This document shows, piece by piece, positions 28,983 to 37,881 of a stretch of 64,000 bases of DNA. The stretch comes from an uncultured Fluviicola sp. (GTDB lineage: Bacteria; Bacteroidota; Bacteroidia; Flavobacteriales; Crocinitomicaceae): positions 1-64,000 of the forward strand of contig NZ_CAMLDC010000016.1 in NCBI RefSeq assembly GCF_946478805.1, in the 5' to 3' direction. Numbering within the stretch: position 1 is the first letter of the stretch; the number at the start of each line of letters is the position of its first letter. Made by a program: the position numbers and the translations under genes. The notes below the pieces were generated by a model. That model was not told the DNA's origin, ran no database searches, and was given only the letters and a program-made list of their open reading frames with translations.

Positions 28983-29013
28983 TTGAGCACATGCAAAATT
29001 TCAATTAACTTTG
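28983..29013 (+). promoter_or_regulatory. Promoter of the SPOR-domain gene
   Basis: TTG at 28983-28985, 20 bases, then TAACTTTG at 29006-29013 fits the Bacteroidota -33/-7 pattern, with the start codon 16 bases downstream. Confidence 0.55.
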
Positions 29014-29029
29014 CCGAAAAGATCTTCAC

Positions 29030-29410
29030 ATGGAAAAAATGATTTTGATAACAGTCCTATCGCTCATTTCCGTTTTTGGAAATGCACAAGTCACTATTGT
29101 AAAAGATAGTAGAATTGATGACCTGGTGAGGATGCAAGGTCAATCAACAACTCCCGAGATCAACGGATACCGCCTGCAATTGGCCTTCGATACAAACAAA
29201 TCATTTATTGATGATGCACGTTCGAAATTCGTTTCGATGTTTCCTAAAGTAGACACGTACGTCGAATTCATAGCGCCTCACTATTTTCTGAAAGTGGGAG
29301 ATTTCAGGACACAATTGGAAGCTGAAAAGGTGAAAACGGCAACAGCAGCACAATTTCCAACCGGTTTCGTTGTAAAAGAGAAGATTAATTTACCCCGGAT
29401 CGATCAGTAA
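29030..29410 (+). CDS. Secreted SPOR-domain protein
   Basis: 126 residues. The N-terminal signal peptide ends G-N-A-Q. The remainder is a single SPOR fold: G-Y-R-L-Q-L-A-F-D-T in the first strand and Y-F-L-K-V-G-D-F-R-T-Q-L-E-A-E-K in the second half. SPOR domains bind glycan strands stripped of stem peptides at division sites. It is likely a periplasmic peptidoglycan-binding protein. It stands alone, between its own promoter and a palindromic terminator. Confidence 0.85.
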   Translation: MEKMILITVLSLISVFGNAQVTIVKDSRIDDLVRMQGQSTTPEINGYRLQLAFDTNKSFIDDARSKFVSMFPKVDTYVEFIAPHYFLKVGDFRTQLEAEKVKTATAAQFPTGFVVKEKINLPRIDQ

Positions 29411-29470
29411 ATTGAAAATGTAGAATGGAAAATTGAAAAGCTTTTCAATTCTCAATTTTCAACTCTCAAT
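29410..29470. repeat. A/T-rich palindromic repeat, probable bidirectional terminator
   Basis: AATTGAAAAGCTTTTCAATT (29431-29450) is a perfect 20-base palindrome. Imperfect outer arms of ATTGAAAATGTAGAAT type extend it. The same words recur at 31.8, 50.6 and 57.2 kb. Confidence 0.6.
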
Positions 29471-30618
29471 TTAATTGCTTTCCCCGCCACATATCCACTT
29501 GAAACACATCCCTGAATCAAGTATCCGCCTGTCGGAGCATCCCAATCGATCATTTCCCCGGCAACAAATACATGTGGAAACCGGTTCAATTCACCGAATT
29601 CTGAAATTTCCGAGTCAAGAACTCCTCCGGCACAGGAAATCACTTCGTCAATAGGTCGGAAACCTTTAATCCCGATTGGAAACTCCTTGATTGCTTTTGT
29701 GAGTTCCTTCGGATTCAAAAACCGTTCCTTGGAAACAAAGTTCTTGATCCAAAAAATGGCAACTTCACCCAATTTCAATTCTTTCAGTCCCTGGGATGGG
29801 TTTTTCGCCTTTTTCAAAATTTCAAAGACTTTTTCATTGGTCATTTGGGGTTTGAAATCGATCTTGAAAAGTGGTTTTTCCATTTTCCGCAGAGCGTTGT
29901 TGATTGCATACGCCGGTTTTCCTTCAATTCCGTAATGTGTAATCGTCAGATCGCCTGCACATGTTTGGTTTCCGCACGTAGTTTGAATATTCTTCAGGAT
30001 TTTGCCTTCCAGATCCCCCAACCAGTTTTCATAGAGAACCAACCCGGAATTACTCGCCTGAAATTCAGACATGGCAATCTCCTTTTCCTCAAAAACAGGA
30101 ACCCAAGCTCCGTCAGAACCTGTTACGGGCCATGATCTTCCACCAAGAGCCAAGACCAGGTAATCGAAATCCAGTTTTTCCGTTTTTCCGTCCCGTTCCA
30201 CTTCAACCTGATTCTTGGCAAAGTCTATAAAACGGGTATTCAACAGAAACTCTACTTTCGGGGTAAGGAATTCCTTCCAGGCATTCAACACCTGGATCGG
30301 TTTGATCTCGTCCGCGGGGAAAATCTTCCCAGATGAGCCTACTTTCGTCTCAATTCCTATTTGTTTCAGGAACTTGATCCAATCCTTGTTCGAAAACTGC
30401 CTGATCGCTTTCTTAATCCATTCGGAATCATACTTCTCCCGGAATTCGCTCGGAGTTTCGGAATGAGTCAGATTGAAGCCACCATCTCCGGCAACCAAAA
30501 ATTTTCTTCCTACACTGGCTTTCTGATCCAGTAACAGGATTTCACAATCGCTTTTCAACAATTGAGTGGCAGCCATCAATCCTGCTGGTCCGCCACCAAT
30601 AATGATGATTCGTTTCAA
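29452..30618 (-). CDS. FAD-dependent oxidoreductase, PP_4765/HI0933-type flavoprotein
   Basis: 388 residues from a TTG start at 30618. The frame is open further upstream, but that part lies inside purT, and no ATG precedes the Rossmann motif I-I-I-I-G-G-G-P-A-G-L-M-A-A. TTG-AAA-CGA directly follows the purT stop (TAA-T-TTG). Other markers are G-R-K-F-L-V-A-G-D-G-G-F-N-L-T-H, G-G-R-S-W-P-V-T-G-S-D-G-A-W and the C-terminal P-T-G-G-Y-L-I-Q-G-C-V-S-S-G. These fit the TIGR03862 branch of HI0933-like flavoproteins, whose substrate is unknown. Translational coupling to purT is likely. Confidence 0.85.
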   Translation of the reverse strand: MKRIIIIGGGPAGLMAATQLLKSDCEILLLDQKASVGRKFLVAGDGGFNLTHSETPSEFREKYDSEWIKKAIRQFSNKDWIKFLKQIGIETKVGSSGKIFPADEIKPIQVLNAWKEFLTPKVEFLLNTRFIDFAKNQVEVERDGKTEKLDFDYLVLALGGRSWPVTGSDGAWVPVFEEKEIAMSEFQASNSGLVLYENWLGDLEGKILKNIQTTCGNQTCAGDLTITHYGIEGKPAYAINNALRKMEKPLFKIDFKPQMTNEKVFEILKKAKNPSQGLKELKLGEVAIFWIKNFVSKERFLNPKELTKAIKEFPIGIKGFRPIDEVISCAGGVLDSEISEFGELNRFPHVFVAGEMIDWDAPTGGYLIQGCVSSGYVAGKAIKLRVEN

Positions 30619-30619
30619 A

Positions 30620-31786
30620 TTAACGGTAGTTGATCGTGATTTTCGCTGCGAGTTCCTTTGCTTTATCAGTAATCTGTTTGACTTCCTGGTCTCCGGAATA
30701 CAATACAACCGCCATCCTGCGATAAGGTCGCGTAGTCGGTTTTCCAAAAATTCGCACATCCGAACCTTCTACTTGCAACACCTCTTCCAAACCGGAAAAA
30801 GTAGGGGCATTATCCGATTCTTTATTCGCCAAAACAACTGCGCTTGCACCATTTTTCAATGAAACAATAGATGGTATCGGTAACCCGAGAATTGCACGGG
30901 CATGTAATTCAAACTCACTGAAATTTTGTGTCCCGGCCAGCGTTACCATTCCAGTATCGTGCGGACGTGGAGAAAGTTCAGAGAAATAAGCTCCTTCTTT
31001 GGTAATGAAAAACTCCACACCCCATAAACCGGAACCGCCCAATGCTTTGGTTACCTTCGCAGCCATATCCTGTGCTTCCTTCAAATGTTCCGCTTGCATC
31101 GGCATAGGTTGCCAGCTTTCCTGGTAATCACCGCGTTCCTGGCGATGGCCTATCGGAGCGCAGAACAAGGTTTCCCCGTTATTTTGTGTTACTGTTAAAA
31201 GTGTTATTTCGTAATCGAATGGAATGAATTCTTCCACAATGACCTCTTTCAGATCACCGCGTGAACCTTCGATTGCATAAGTCCAAGCTTTCGAGATTTC
31301 TTCTTTGGAGCGGATAACGGATTGTCCTTTACCCGAACTGGACATCAATGGTTTTACAACACACGGAATGCCGATCTCTAAAACTGCTTTTTCAAATTCA
31401 TCCCCGGTTTTTGCATAAAGATAGTTTGCAGTCTTCACTCCCAGGTCTTTTGCCGCCAAATCGCGGATTGCCTTACGATTCATAGTGAAATTCGCTGCTT
31501 TTGCAGAAGGGATAACCTGGATTCCCATTTTCTCATACTCGTAGAAACGCTCCGTACGGATTGCCTCAATTTCAGGTACGATCAGATCCGGACGATGTTT
31601 TGCAACAATTGCATCCAACGAAACGGCATCCAACATGTTGATGACTTCGGATGAATCCGCAACTTGCATAGCAGGTGCATTTTCATAACTGTCAACAGCA
31701 ATGACTGTTTGTCCCAAACGTTGTAGTGCGATCACAAGTTCCTTTCCAAGTTCACCTGAACCGAGGAGTAAAATTTTCTTTTGCAT
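30620..31786 (-). CDS. purT: Formate-dependent GAR formyltransferase PurT
   Basis: 388 residues, standard length. It is an ATP-grasp enzyme that formylates glycinamide ribonucleotide using formate and ATP in purine synthesis. N-terminal [10 protein letters not shown], central [14 protein letters not shown], and [13 protein letters not shown] are diagnostic. A TACTTTTG box ends only four bases before the ATG (31791-31798). The flavoprotein gene follows directly. Confidence 0.95.
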   Translation of the reverse strand: MQKKILLLGSGELGKELVIALQRLGQTVIAVDSYENAPAMQVADSSEVINMLDAVSLDAIVAKHRPDLIVPEIEAIRTERFYEYEKMGIQVIPSAKAANFTMNRKAIRDLAAKDLGVKTANYLYAKTGDEFEKAVLEIGIPCVVKPLMSSSGKGQSVIRSKEEISKAWTYAIEGSRGDLKEVIVEEFIPFDYEITLLTVTQNNGETLFCAPIGHRQERGDYQESWQPMPMQAEHLKEAQDMAAKVTKALGGSGLWGVEFFITKEGAYFSELSPRPHDTGMVTLAGTQNFSEFELHARAILGLPIPSIVSLKNGASAVVLANKESDNAPTFSGLEEVLQVEGSDVRIFGKPTTRPYRRMAVVLYSGDQEVKQITDKAKELAAKITINYR

Positions 31787-31790
31787 AGCA

Positions 31791-31798
31791 CAAAAGTA
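31791..31798 (-). promoter_or_regulatory. Candidate -7 box (TACTTTTG) for purT
   Basis: Perfect TAnnTTTG on the minus strand, four bases from the ATG; if real, the transcript would be almost leaderless. Confidence 0.3.
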
Positions 31799-31905
31799 AT
31801 TGAAAATGGAAAATGGAAATTTTAAAAGTTCAAACAGACCTCCGAATCTTCATGATGAATCTCCCCCCTCTCCAATTATCAATTTTAAATTCTCCATTAA
31901 TACGC
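31798..31905. repeat. A/T-rich degenerate repeat between purT and the VTC gene
   Basis: AATTGAAAATGGAAAATGG on one side and CCAATTATCAATTTTAAATT on the other form a loose inverted repeat related to the elements near 29.4 and 50.6 kb. Confidence 0.45.
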
Positions 31906-31978
31906 CGCACTTTTTCAGTTATTTACTCAAAAAGCCAATAAACTTTTAGCTGGAAATGGCGTCATATATAATATTAAC

Positions 31979-31986
31979 TATATTTG
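31979..31986 (+). promoter_or_regulatory. Candidate -7 box (TATATTTG) for the VTC-DUF4956 pair
   Basis: Perfect TAnnTTTG match eight bases before the ATG at 31995. It supports that start over the ATG at 31956, which lies upstream of the box. Confidence 0.4.
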
Positions 31987-31994
31987 AAATTAAC

Positions 31995-32795
31995 ATGAAG
32001 GGAAAATTAACTGATTTGTTGCACACGTACAATGGAATTTCATTGGATGAATTGTCGCGTGCACCCTTGATGAACCGTGTTGACGAGAAATTTGCCTTTC
32101 CAATCACCAGGCTCGAAGCCTTTTTGGATGAAATGCGCCCCTATTATGATGTTTTGAACATCGACGGAAAAGTGATCTTTGATTACACCAGCCAGTATTT
32201 TGACAATTCGAACTACGGGTTTTTCCAGGATCACCACAAAGCAATTCCTAATCGTTTCAAAGTAAGGATCCGAACATATTTGGACAGCAATAAGTCTTAT
32301 CTGGAGGTAAAGGAAAAAATCAAAGGTCGAACAGATAAAAACCGAATCAATATTGAAGGATTTACTTCGGATTTTTCAGATGACCAACGCTTATTTTTGG
32401 AGGAACGGTTGCGGAAACAAATGGATTTGCAACCTGTAATGGTGAACAGTTACCGCCGGATCACATTGGTGAACAAATTGGTGGAAGAGCGTCTGACCAT
32501 CGATTTCGATATTGTTAACGGAACACTGGACACTCCTGAATGCAAGAACCAGACACTTTCATCCATTGTTATTGCTGAATTGAAACAACCACGACTCGAT
32601 AGGACTTCTCCGTTCTATCAATTAATGAAACGGGAATTAATCCGCCCGTTTCGTATATCAAAATTTTGTTTTGGAATGATTGATCTTTACGATGAAAATC
32701 GGCTGAAATCAAACAGGTTCAAACAAAAAATGCTACTTATACAAAAACTAATAAAAAACTCATCACATGCTTCTCTCCCACAAGCCAGACTTTGA
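31995..32795 (+). CDS. VTC-domain protein (polyphosphate polymerase-like)
   Basis: 266 residues. N-terminal L-M-N-R-V-D-E-K-F-A-F-P, then R-F-K-V-R-I-R-T-Y-L-D, Y-L-E-V-K-E-K-I-K-G-R-T-D-K-N-R and a late V-I-A-E-L-K-Q-P-R are the Arg/Lys/Glu motifs of the VTC tunnel fold. In eukaryotes this fold synthesises polyphosphate from ATP. The bacterial role is largely inferred. I start at the second ATG, just downstream of a -7 box. The stop overlaps the start of the DUF4956 membrane gene by 29 bases, its usual partner. Confidence 0.87.
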   Translation: MKGKLTDLLHTYNGISLDELSRAPLMNRVDEKFAFPITRLEAFLDEMRPYYDVLNIDGKVIFDYTSQYFDNSNYGFFQDHHKAIPNRFKVRIRTYLDSNKSYLEVKEKIKGRTDKNRINIEGFTSDFSDDQRLFLEERLRKQMDLQPVMVNSYRRITLVNKLVEERLTIDFDIVNGTLDTPECKNQTLSSIVIAELKQPRLDRTSPFYQLMKRELIRPFRISKFCFGMIDLYDENRLKSNRFKQKMLLIQKLIKNSSHASLPQARL

Positions 32796-33432
32796 ATTGT
32801 TTGGTATTTCCCTTTACAACCAGGACCTCTACCCTCTTTTATTCAGAATGACAGTAAACCTGGTGGTTTTGGTTATTCTCATTCGATTCATGTACTACAG
32901 CAAAGCAAGACGAAAAGACTATCTTTTCACTTACTTCATGATTGGGATGATTACCTTCTTCCTGTGTTTCGGATTGAAAAAGCTGGACATCGACACCGGA
33001 ATGGGACTCGGGCTTTTTGCCATCTTTGGAATTTTGCGTTACCGCACCGAAGGTATCGAAATTAAGGAAATGACCTATTTATTCCTGGTAATCGGCCTTT
33101 CCGTGATCAACGCATTGGCATCCAATAAGATCTCACTGGCTGAAATGGGTGTCATGAATGGCGCACTGTTGCTGTTGGTAGCCGGTTTGGAATACTTGTG
33201 GTTATTGAAACACGAAACACGCAAAATCATTGTGTACGACCGCATTGATCTGATTCAACCGGAGAAATACAATGAAATGGTAGCTGACGTGCAAAAAAGA
33301 ACGGGCTTAAAAATCAATCGCATTGAAATCGGTAAGATCGATTTTCTACGTGACGTTGCCCAATTGATGATTTTTTATGATGGAGACATCCAATCCTTCG
33401 GAACCGGAACCGGCCTAAGTGATTCGGAGTAA
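32767..33432 (+). CDS. DUF4956 membrane protein
   Basis: 221 residues. Three or four membrane helices (V-N-L-V-V-L-V-I-L-I-R-F-M-Y-Y; Y-F-M-I-G-M-I-T-F-F-L-C) precede G-L-F-A-I-F-G-I-L-R-Y-R-T-E-G-I-E-I-K-E-M-T, the signature of DUF4956. The C-terminal ~70 residues are soluble. The gene overlaps the VTC gene. The pair may form a membrane-bound polyphosphate machine; CotH kinases are common companions elsewhere, and one lies 18 kb away here. Confidence 0.9.
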   Translation: MLLSHKPDFELFGISLYNQDLYPLLFRMTVNLVVLVILIRFMYYSKARRKDYLFTYFMIGMITFFLCFGLKKLDIDTGMGLGLFAIFGILRYRTEGIEIKEMTYLFLVIGLSVINALASNKISLAEMGVMNGALLLLVAGLEYLWLLKHETRKIIVYDRIDLIQPEKYNEMVADVQKRTGLKINRIEIGKIDFLRDVAQLMIFYDGDIQSFGTGTGLSDSE

Positions 33433-33455
33433 TCAGCTTTAATACTATTGAAAAG

Positions 33456-33488
33456 AAAGAGAGTTTGCGATGCAGATTCTCTTTTTTT
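33456..33488 (+). terminator. Intrinsic terminator after the VTC-DUF4956 pair
   Basis: AAAGAGA and TCTCTTT pair around a 15-base loop, followed by a T run. It starts 23 bases after the stop codon. Confidence 0.7.
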
Positions 33489-33547
33489 ATTTCCCGCAGA
33501 GAGCGCAGAAGAACGCGGATAATTACTTGTTAAGGTGCGTAATAATA

Positions 33548-33751
33548 CTATCCAATAATTTCAATACCAATCAAAACATTGTCAGAATTAAAATCAAAAT
33601 AGATACAGGGTCCTTTGTATCCATCAATCAAAGAATCCAAACTTATTTGCTTTTTAGATAGTCCTGGAATCAACTTCTTTGGATGATCAGGTAGGTATAC
33701 ATAAGCAACTGCATCATCACTTTCACTAACTTTTAAACTGTTTTTTTCCAT
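33548..33751 (-). CDS. Small DUF2283-like protein
   Basis: 67 residues from the ATG at 33751. D-A-V-A-Y-V-Y-L-P-D and the late C-I-Y-F-D-F-N-S-D-N-V-L-I-G-I-E-I-I are the two paired strands of DUF2283, a small fold of unknown function. The frame extends upstream to 33859, but that extension would run through the terminator at 33836-33863 and reads like non-coding sequence. I see no partner gene. DUF2283 is a moderately confident call. Confidence 0.6.
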   Translation of the reverse strand: MEKNSLKVSESDDAVAYVYLPDHPKKLIPGLSKKQISLDSLIDGYKGPCIYFDFNSDNVLIGIEIIG

Positions 33752-33835
33752 ATAATTCCATTTAAAATATACAGCGAATTTACGTAGAAGGTAAGCTTCA
33801 AAACTTCCGAGAAATGAAAATCTGCGTGCAAAATC

Positions 33836-33863
33836 AAAAAAGGGCATTCTTCCGAACACCCTT
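33836..33863 (-). terminator. Intrinsic terminator after the beta-barrel gene
   Basis: On the minus strand AAGGG and CCCTT, with inner TTC/GAA around GGAA, form a short hairpin followed by a T run (TTTTTTGATTTT). A larger inverted repeat (ATTGGT.../...ACCAAT, 33871-33926) overlaps the stop codon just before it. Confidence 0.7.
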
Positions 33864-33918
33864 CAATTTTATTGGTTGGAAACCACGTAGTGATTGAGGT
33901 ACGAAATCTACTTTGTGG

Positions 33919-34767
33919 TTACCAATTAAACTTCTTCTTTTCTTTCGGATCTTTCGGTGCTTTTACTTTTTTCTCCTTGGTCGTTTCAGGAAAGTGAAAA
34001 GCCATCCCAAAGCGGATATTCAACGCATTTAACCATTCCTTGTGCGGTTCTTGTTTGCCATAGATATTCGATAATCCTTTGGAATAAGACGGAATCAGGT
34101 AAACCGAAGCAAACTTCGAGAAACGGTACTGCACTCCTGCTGAAAATAACAGGTTGATTCCGGCGCTATTCAATCCCTCAATAGTTCTTGTAGGGTCCGG
34201 ACTAACATTATTTCCATGCAAGTCCAAAATTGTTGTCTTCGTTTTCAGACTCAATGGAATATAAGGTTGAATCCCGGCTCCTGCCAAAAATTGAATGCGT
34301 TTTCCATAGGTGAAATACACCTGAACAGGTAATGCAAGCATATTGTACTTGCGGTCATAACTGTAAGCACTGTCTGTTGTAGGAGATTCATATTTATAGG
34401 ATTCACCATAACGATCAATAGATAAACCTGCTTCGATGCTGAAAAAGCGATGGATCCTGTTTCGGACACCAACCTGGTAAGTCCAGCGATTCACCATTTT
34501 CTCATCCGCCCTTAACCCAACCGGTCTGCCGAACAGGTCTCCATTGGGTTCAATCTTGTGGGAACCGATGCTGTAACCCGCACCGATAAACGCAGTGAAA
34601 TCCATCAATCCGGCATCCGGATCGTACTTTTTACCTGGAGTCTTTTCTTCCTTACCGGATTCTTTGTCGGTTTTCTTTTTAGTATCTTCTACTTTTCCCG
34701 TAGATATTTGTGCATGATTCACAAAAGGACTAAAAATTAATAACGTTAGGACTGCTAATTGTTTCAT
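33919..34767 (-). CDS. Outer-membrane beta-barrel protein
   Basis: 282 residues from the ATG at 34767. MKQLAVLTLLIFSPFVNHAQ is a signal peptide, whereas the upstream in-frame start would overlap the TATCTTTA box at 34793-34800. A Lys/Glu-rich spacer (about 25-45) is followed by alternating strands such as F-I-G-A-G-Y-S-I-G, V-G-V-R-N-R-I-H-R-F-F-S-I-E-A-G and L-L-F-S-A-G-V-Q-Y-R-F. These fit the outer-membrane beta-barrel (PF13568-like) porin group. The tail is Lys-rich and lacks the terminal Phe of classical porins. Ligand unknown. Confidence 0.8.
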   Translation of the reverse strand: MKQLAVLTLLIFSPFVNHAQISTGKVEDTKKKTDKESGKEEKTPGKKYDPDAGLMDFTAFIGAGYSIGSHKIEPNGDLFGRPVGLRADEKMVNRWTYQVGVRNRIHRFFSIEAGLSIDRYGESYKYESPTTDSAYSYDRKYNMLALPVQVYFTYGKRIQFLAGAGIQPYIPLSLKTKTTILDLHGNNVSPDPTRTIEGLNSAGINLLFSAGVQYRFSKFASVYLIPSYSKGLSNIYGKQEPHKEWLNALNIRFGMAFHFPETTKEKKVKAPKDPKEKKKFNW

Positions 34768-34792
34768 GAAAAGCTTATTTTTGGTAGAATTG

Positions 34793-34800
34793 TAAAGATA
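34793..34800 (-). promoter_or_regulatory. Near-consensus -7 box (TATCTTTA) for the beta-barrel gene
   Basis: One mismatch to TAnnTTTG on the minus strand, 26 bases upstream of the chosen ATG. Confidence 0.35.
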
Positions 34801-34842
34801 CAATCTTTGGTTTAAAATTGGTTATACTTAAAATACCTATCA

Positions 34843-37749
34843 ATGGCTAGAAAAGAAAAATCGCCTAAGAAGAAGAAAAGTTTTATTCGCAGACTTTTCA
34901 AATGGACAGGACTTACCCTGTTATTCCTACTAATTGCAATCATCCTGATCCCTATAATTTTCAAGGATGAGATTAAGGAAATGGTATTGAAAGAAGTGAG
35001 TAAATCCCTGAAAGCTGATGTAACCATCAAAGACTTCGATCTGACCTTTCTTTCCACATTCCCAAATGTCACTATCCAATTATATGACACGAAGGTAACA
35101 GGTAGAACGGAATTTAAGGGCGTAGAGTTGGCAAATGTGAAAACTATTGAGGCACATGTAGGTTTATGGGATGTAATCGGTGGTGATGAAATCAAAATCA
35201 ATGCAGTTCATATCTCCGACGCCAAGTTCGATGTACGCGTGGATCCGGAAGGAAAGGCAAACTACGACATTGTGATTCCGACAGACGAACGACCGGTCGA
35301 AGATCAGGAACCATCCAAATTCAAAATGTCTTTGAAGGAATACTCTTTGAAGAATATCGAGATTGTTTACGACGATCAGGCTTCAGACATGTATGCAAAT
35401 ATCAAGAACCTCAATCATACGGGAGAAGGTGACCTGACTGCGGATGTGATTGATTTCGCAACCAGCACACAAATAGACGAGTTGACTTTGGAAATGGAAG
35501 GCTTAAGCTACTTATCCAAAGTGAAAACCAATGCAGATGTAAACCTCTTGATGGAATTCAAAGAAGATGATTCCAAATTTACCTTGAAGGAAAACAACTT
35601 CGCATTGAACAACTTCAAAATGTCCATGGATGGCTTCTACCAGATGTTGAAAGACCACGATCAGATGGACTTGAAATTGAACACCAAGGAAATCAGCTTC
35701 AAGGATTTGTTGTCCTTGGTTCCAAGCTTTTACCAAAGTGGTTATGAAAGCATGATCGCAAAAGGTGATTTGAAAATGAATGGCGAAGTGAAAGGCCGAC
35801 TGGATGATAAGAACCTTCCGGGCTGGGATTTTGGTCTGAATGTAAAGAAAGCCATGATCCAATACGCAGGATTGGGTTCGATCAATAACATCACGGTAGA
35901 TGCAGGTTCGAAATTCGCCGGTGGCTCCAACCTGGATAAAATGACGTTGGATGTAACGAAGTTCCATTCGGAATTTGTCGGGAACCTGATCGACGCCAAC
36001 CTGAAATTGCGAAATCCGATAACAGATCCATTGATCGATTCCAAACTGAAAGCAAAAGTCAACCTGGCAACAATAGGAAAAGTAATGCCATTGGCAGAAG
36101 GCGAATCCTATAAAGGAAAACTGAATGCAGATGTTTCATTGAACGGACGCATGAGTTCTATCGAGAATGAACAATACGAAAAATTCAACGCCCAGGGCTT
36201 GATCGAATTGTTCGACTTCCTGTATAAATCGAAAGACCTGAATGAAGATGTGAATGTGAAAGATCTCACTTTCCGCTTCAGTCCGCAAAACCTGTCCTTG
36301 GAAAAAATGAATGCAACCATGGGTAAATCCGATTTCTCTATGAACGGAACAATCGACAATTACCTCGGATACTTGTTCGGAAATAAAAAAGAAGACCAAT
36401 TATTGAAAGGGGTCTTCGCTTTCAATAGTAACAACCTGGACTTGGATCAACTGATGGGAGTTTCTGCCGCACCGGCAGCTGCAAACCCGGCTTCTGCAGA
36501 ACCTGCTCCGGTAGATCCGAACGCAGAACCGCTATTGATTCCTGAAAATGTGGATTTCGATCTGAATACCAATATCAAACAATTGCATTACAACGGAATC
36601 GATGTGAACAACATCAAAGGAAATGTAAACATGAAGGAAGAAGTTGCTTCCCTGAATGGCCTATCGATGAATACCATGGGTGGAACAGTTGGACTACGTG
36701 GAAGTTACAACTCCAAAGACCACAACAAACCGGCAATCGATTTGGGCTACAACCTGAAGGATATCGACATCCAGGAAATCACCTCGCATTTCCTTACAAT
36801 TGGGAAATTGGCACCGGTTGCAAAATACGCAAAAGGGAAATTCAGTTCAAACCTGAATATGAAAGGTGATCTCACAAAAGCATTGGAACCTGTCTACAAC
36901 TCATTGAGCGGAGACGGGGATTTCTTCACCAATTCGGTAAACGTCAGCGGATTTGAACCTTTGAAGAAGTTGGGCGATGCCTTGAGCATGGATAAGATTT
37001 CCAACCAAACGTTTAAGGACGTAAAAGCATTCTTCAGCTTCAAGGACGGGAAGATGAGCCTGAAAAAACCGTTGAAGATCAAACTAAGCGGAATTGATAC
37101 GGAAGTTACCGGTTCAACCTCTTTCACACAAGATATCGATTATAAAATGGCGATGCAGATCCCGAAAGAAATGATCCCGGGAGGAATCATCAAAGCAGCT
37201 GAACAGGGAATTGCAAAAGTGAACGGCTTGGCTCCGAAACTGAACTTGGGTTCTATCCCGGATGTCATCCCGGTAAGCGCCCTGGTGGGTGGTACGGTGA
37301 CCAAACCGGTTATCAAAACCGACTTCAAAGAGGCTTTATTAAAGGCAACCGGAAACCTGAAAGACAACCTGAAGGAAAAAGGAAAAGAAATGCTCGACAA
37401 AGCGAAGGATTCCGTAAAAACCATTGTGAAAGACAAGGTCGAAGAAGTGAAAAAAGACCTGGTTGCGGAGAAAAACAAGATCATGGCAGACGCTAAGAAA
37501 GAAGCCGACAACCTGAAAGCGGAAGCGAAAAAAGCAGCCGATCAGGTGCGTGCAGAAGCTGATAAGCAATGTACCGACGCGATGGCTGCAGCCGGAAGCA
37601 ATCCTATCAAGAAAAAAGCCGCTGAGTTGGCATGTAAGGAAGCTAAGAAAAAAGCCGAAAGCAGTGCCACGAAATTGGAACAAGAAGGAGATGCCAAAGC
37701 AGATGCGATCATGAAGAAAGCTCAGGATAAGGCAGATGCTGTAAAGTAA
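34843..37749 (+). CDS. AsmA-family envelope protein with C-terminal coiled coil
   Basis: 968 residues. A Lys-rich N-terminus (R-K-E-K-S-P-K-K-K-K-S) is followed by one membrane helix (L-T-L-L-F-L-L-I-A-I-I-L-I-P-I-I-F, about 22-40). The AsmA-type beta-rich body contains L-K-A-D-V-T-I-K-D-F-D-L-T-F-L-S-T-F-P-N-V. A second AsmA-like half ends about residue 825 (P-V-S-A-L-V-G-G-T-V-T-K-P-V). The last ~130 residues are Ala/Lys/Glu-rich and predicted coiled coil. AsmA-like proteins are thought to form bridge channels for lipid transfer between membranes. The coiled coil is an addition to the simple family layout. Confidence 0.88.
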   Translation: MARKEKSPKKKKSFIRRLFKWTGLTLLFLLIAIILIPIIFKDEIKEMVLKEVSKSLKADVTIKDFDLTFLSTFPNVTIQLYDTKVTGRTEFKGVELANVKTIEAHVGLWDVIGGDEIKINAVHISDAKFDVRVDPEGKANYDIVIPTDERPVEDQEPSKFKMSLKEYSLKNIEIVYDDQASDMYANIKNLNHTGEGDLTADVIDFATSTQIDELTLEMEGLSYLSKVKTNADVNLLMEFKEDDSKFTLKENNFALNNFKMSMDGFYQMLKDHDQMDLKLNTKEISFKDLLSLVPSFYQSGYESMIAKGDLKMNGEVKGRLDDKNLPGWDFGLNVKKAMIQYAGLGSINNITVDAGSKFAGGSNLDKMTLDVTKFHSEFVGNLIDANLKLRNPITDPLIDSKLKAKVNLATIGKVMPLAEGESYKGKLNADVSLNGRMSSIENEQYEKFNAQGLIELFDFLYKSKDLNEDVNVKDLTFRFSPQNLSLEKMNATMGKSDFSMNGTIDNYLGYLFGNKKEDQLLKGVFAFNSNNLDLDQLMGVSAAPAAANPASAEPAPVDPNAEPLLIPENVDFDLNTNIKQLHYNGIDVNNIKGNVNMKEEVASLNGLSMNTMGGTVGLRGSYNSKDHNKPAIDLGYNLKDIDIQEITSHFLTIGKLAPVAKYAKGKFSSNLNMKGDLTKALEPVYNSLSGDGDFFTNSVNVSGFEPLKKLGDALSMDKISNQTFKDVKAFFSFKDGKMSLKKPLKIKLSGIDTEVTGSTSFTQDIDYKMAMQIPKEMIPGGIIKAAEQGIAKVNGLAPKLNLGSIPDVIPVSALVGGTVTKPVIKTDFKEALLKATGNLKDNLKEKGKEMLDKAKDSVKTIVKDKVEEVKKDLVAEKNKIMADAKKEADNLKAEAKKAADQVRAEADKQCTDAMAAAGSNPIKKKAAELACKEAKKKAESSATKLEQEGDAKADAIMKKAQDKADAVK

Positions 37750-37757
37750 GTGAGATA

Positions 37758-37779
37758 GTGCTGACGAAAGCGTCGGCAC
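37758..37779 (+). other. Hairpin directly after the AsmA gene
   Basis: GTGCTGACG and CGTCGGCAC pair (one wobble) around a four-base loop, starting eight bases after the stop. No T run follows, so it may protect the 3' end or pause polymerase. Confidence 0.5.
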
Positions 37780-37789
37780 GTGATCGAAC

Positions 37790-37821
37790 TTATCCCGATA
37801 AGCTCTGCTTCTTCGGGATAA
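37790..37821 (+). other. Second hairpin after the AsmA gene
   Basis: TTATCCCGA and TCGGGATAA are perfect arms around a 14-base loop; no T run. Confidence 0.5.
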
Positions 37822-37841
37822 TAATAGAAAATCTAAAAATG

Positions 37842-37875
37842 AAAATCCCGCTAATGAAAATTGGCGGGATTTTTT
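37842..37875. terminator. Intrinsic terminator between AsmA gene and toxin gene
   Basis: AAAATCCCGC and GCGGGATTTTTT form the arms. With A and T flanks it can end both the plus-strand AsmA transcript and the minus-strand toxin-antitoxin transcript. Confidence 0.85.
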
Positions 37876-37881
37876 GTTTCG

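Larger units (their letters stand above)
28707..29029. other. Divergent intergenic region between actA and the SPOR gene
   Basis: 323 bases without a gene. It holds the candidate -7 box for actA (28776-28783) and a good promoter for the SPOR gene (28983-29013). A further isolated TAAGTTTG on the plus strand lies at 28858-28865. I see no structured RNA. Confidence 0.6.

Noticed and set aside
30619..30759. Longer N-terminus of the flavoprotein
   Set aside because: It would lie entirely within purT, and the Rossmann motif begins right after the TTG at 30618.
33752..33859. Longer N-terminus of the DUF2283-like protein
   Set aside because: It would cross the terminator hairpin of the neighbouring gene and shows no domain.
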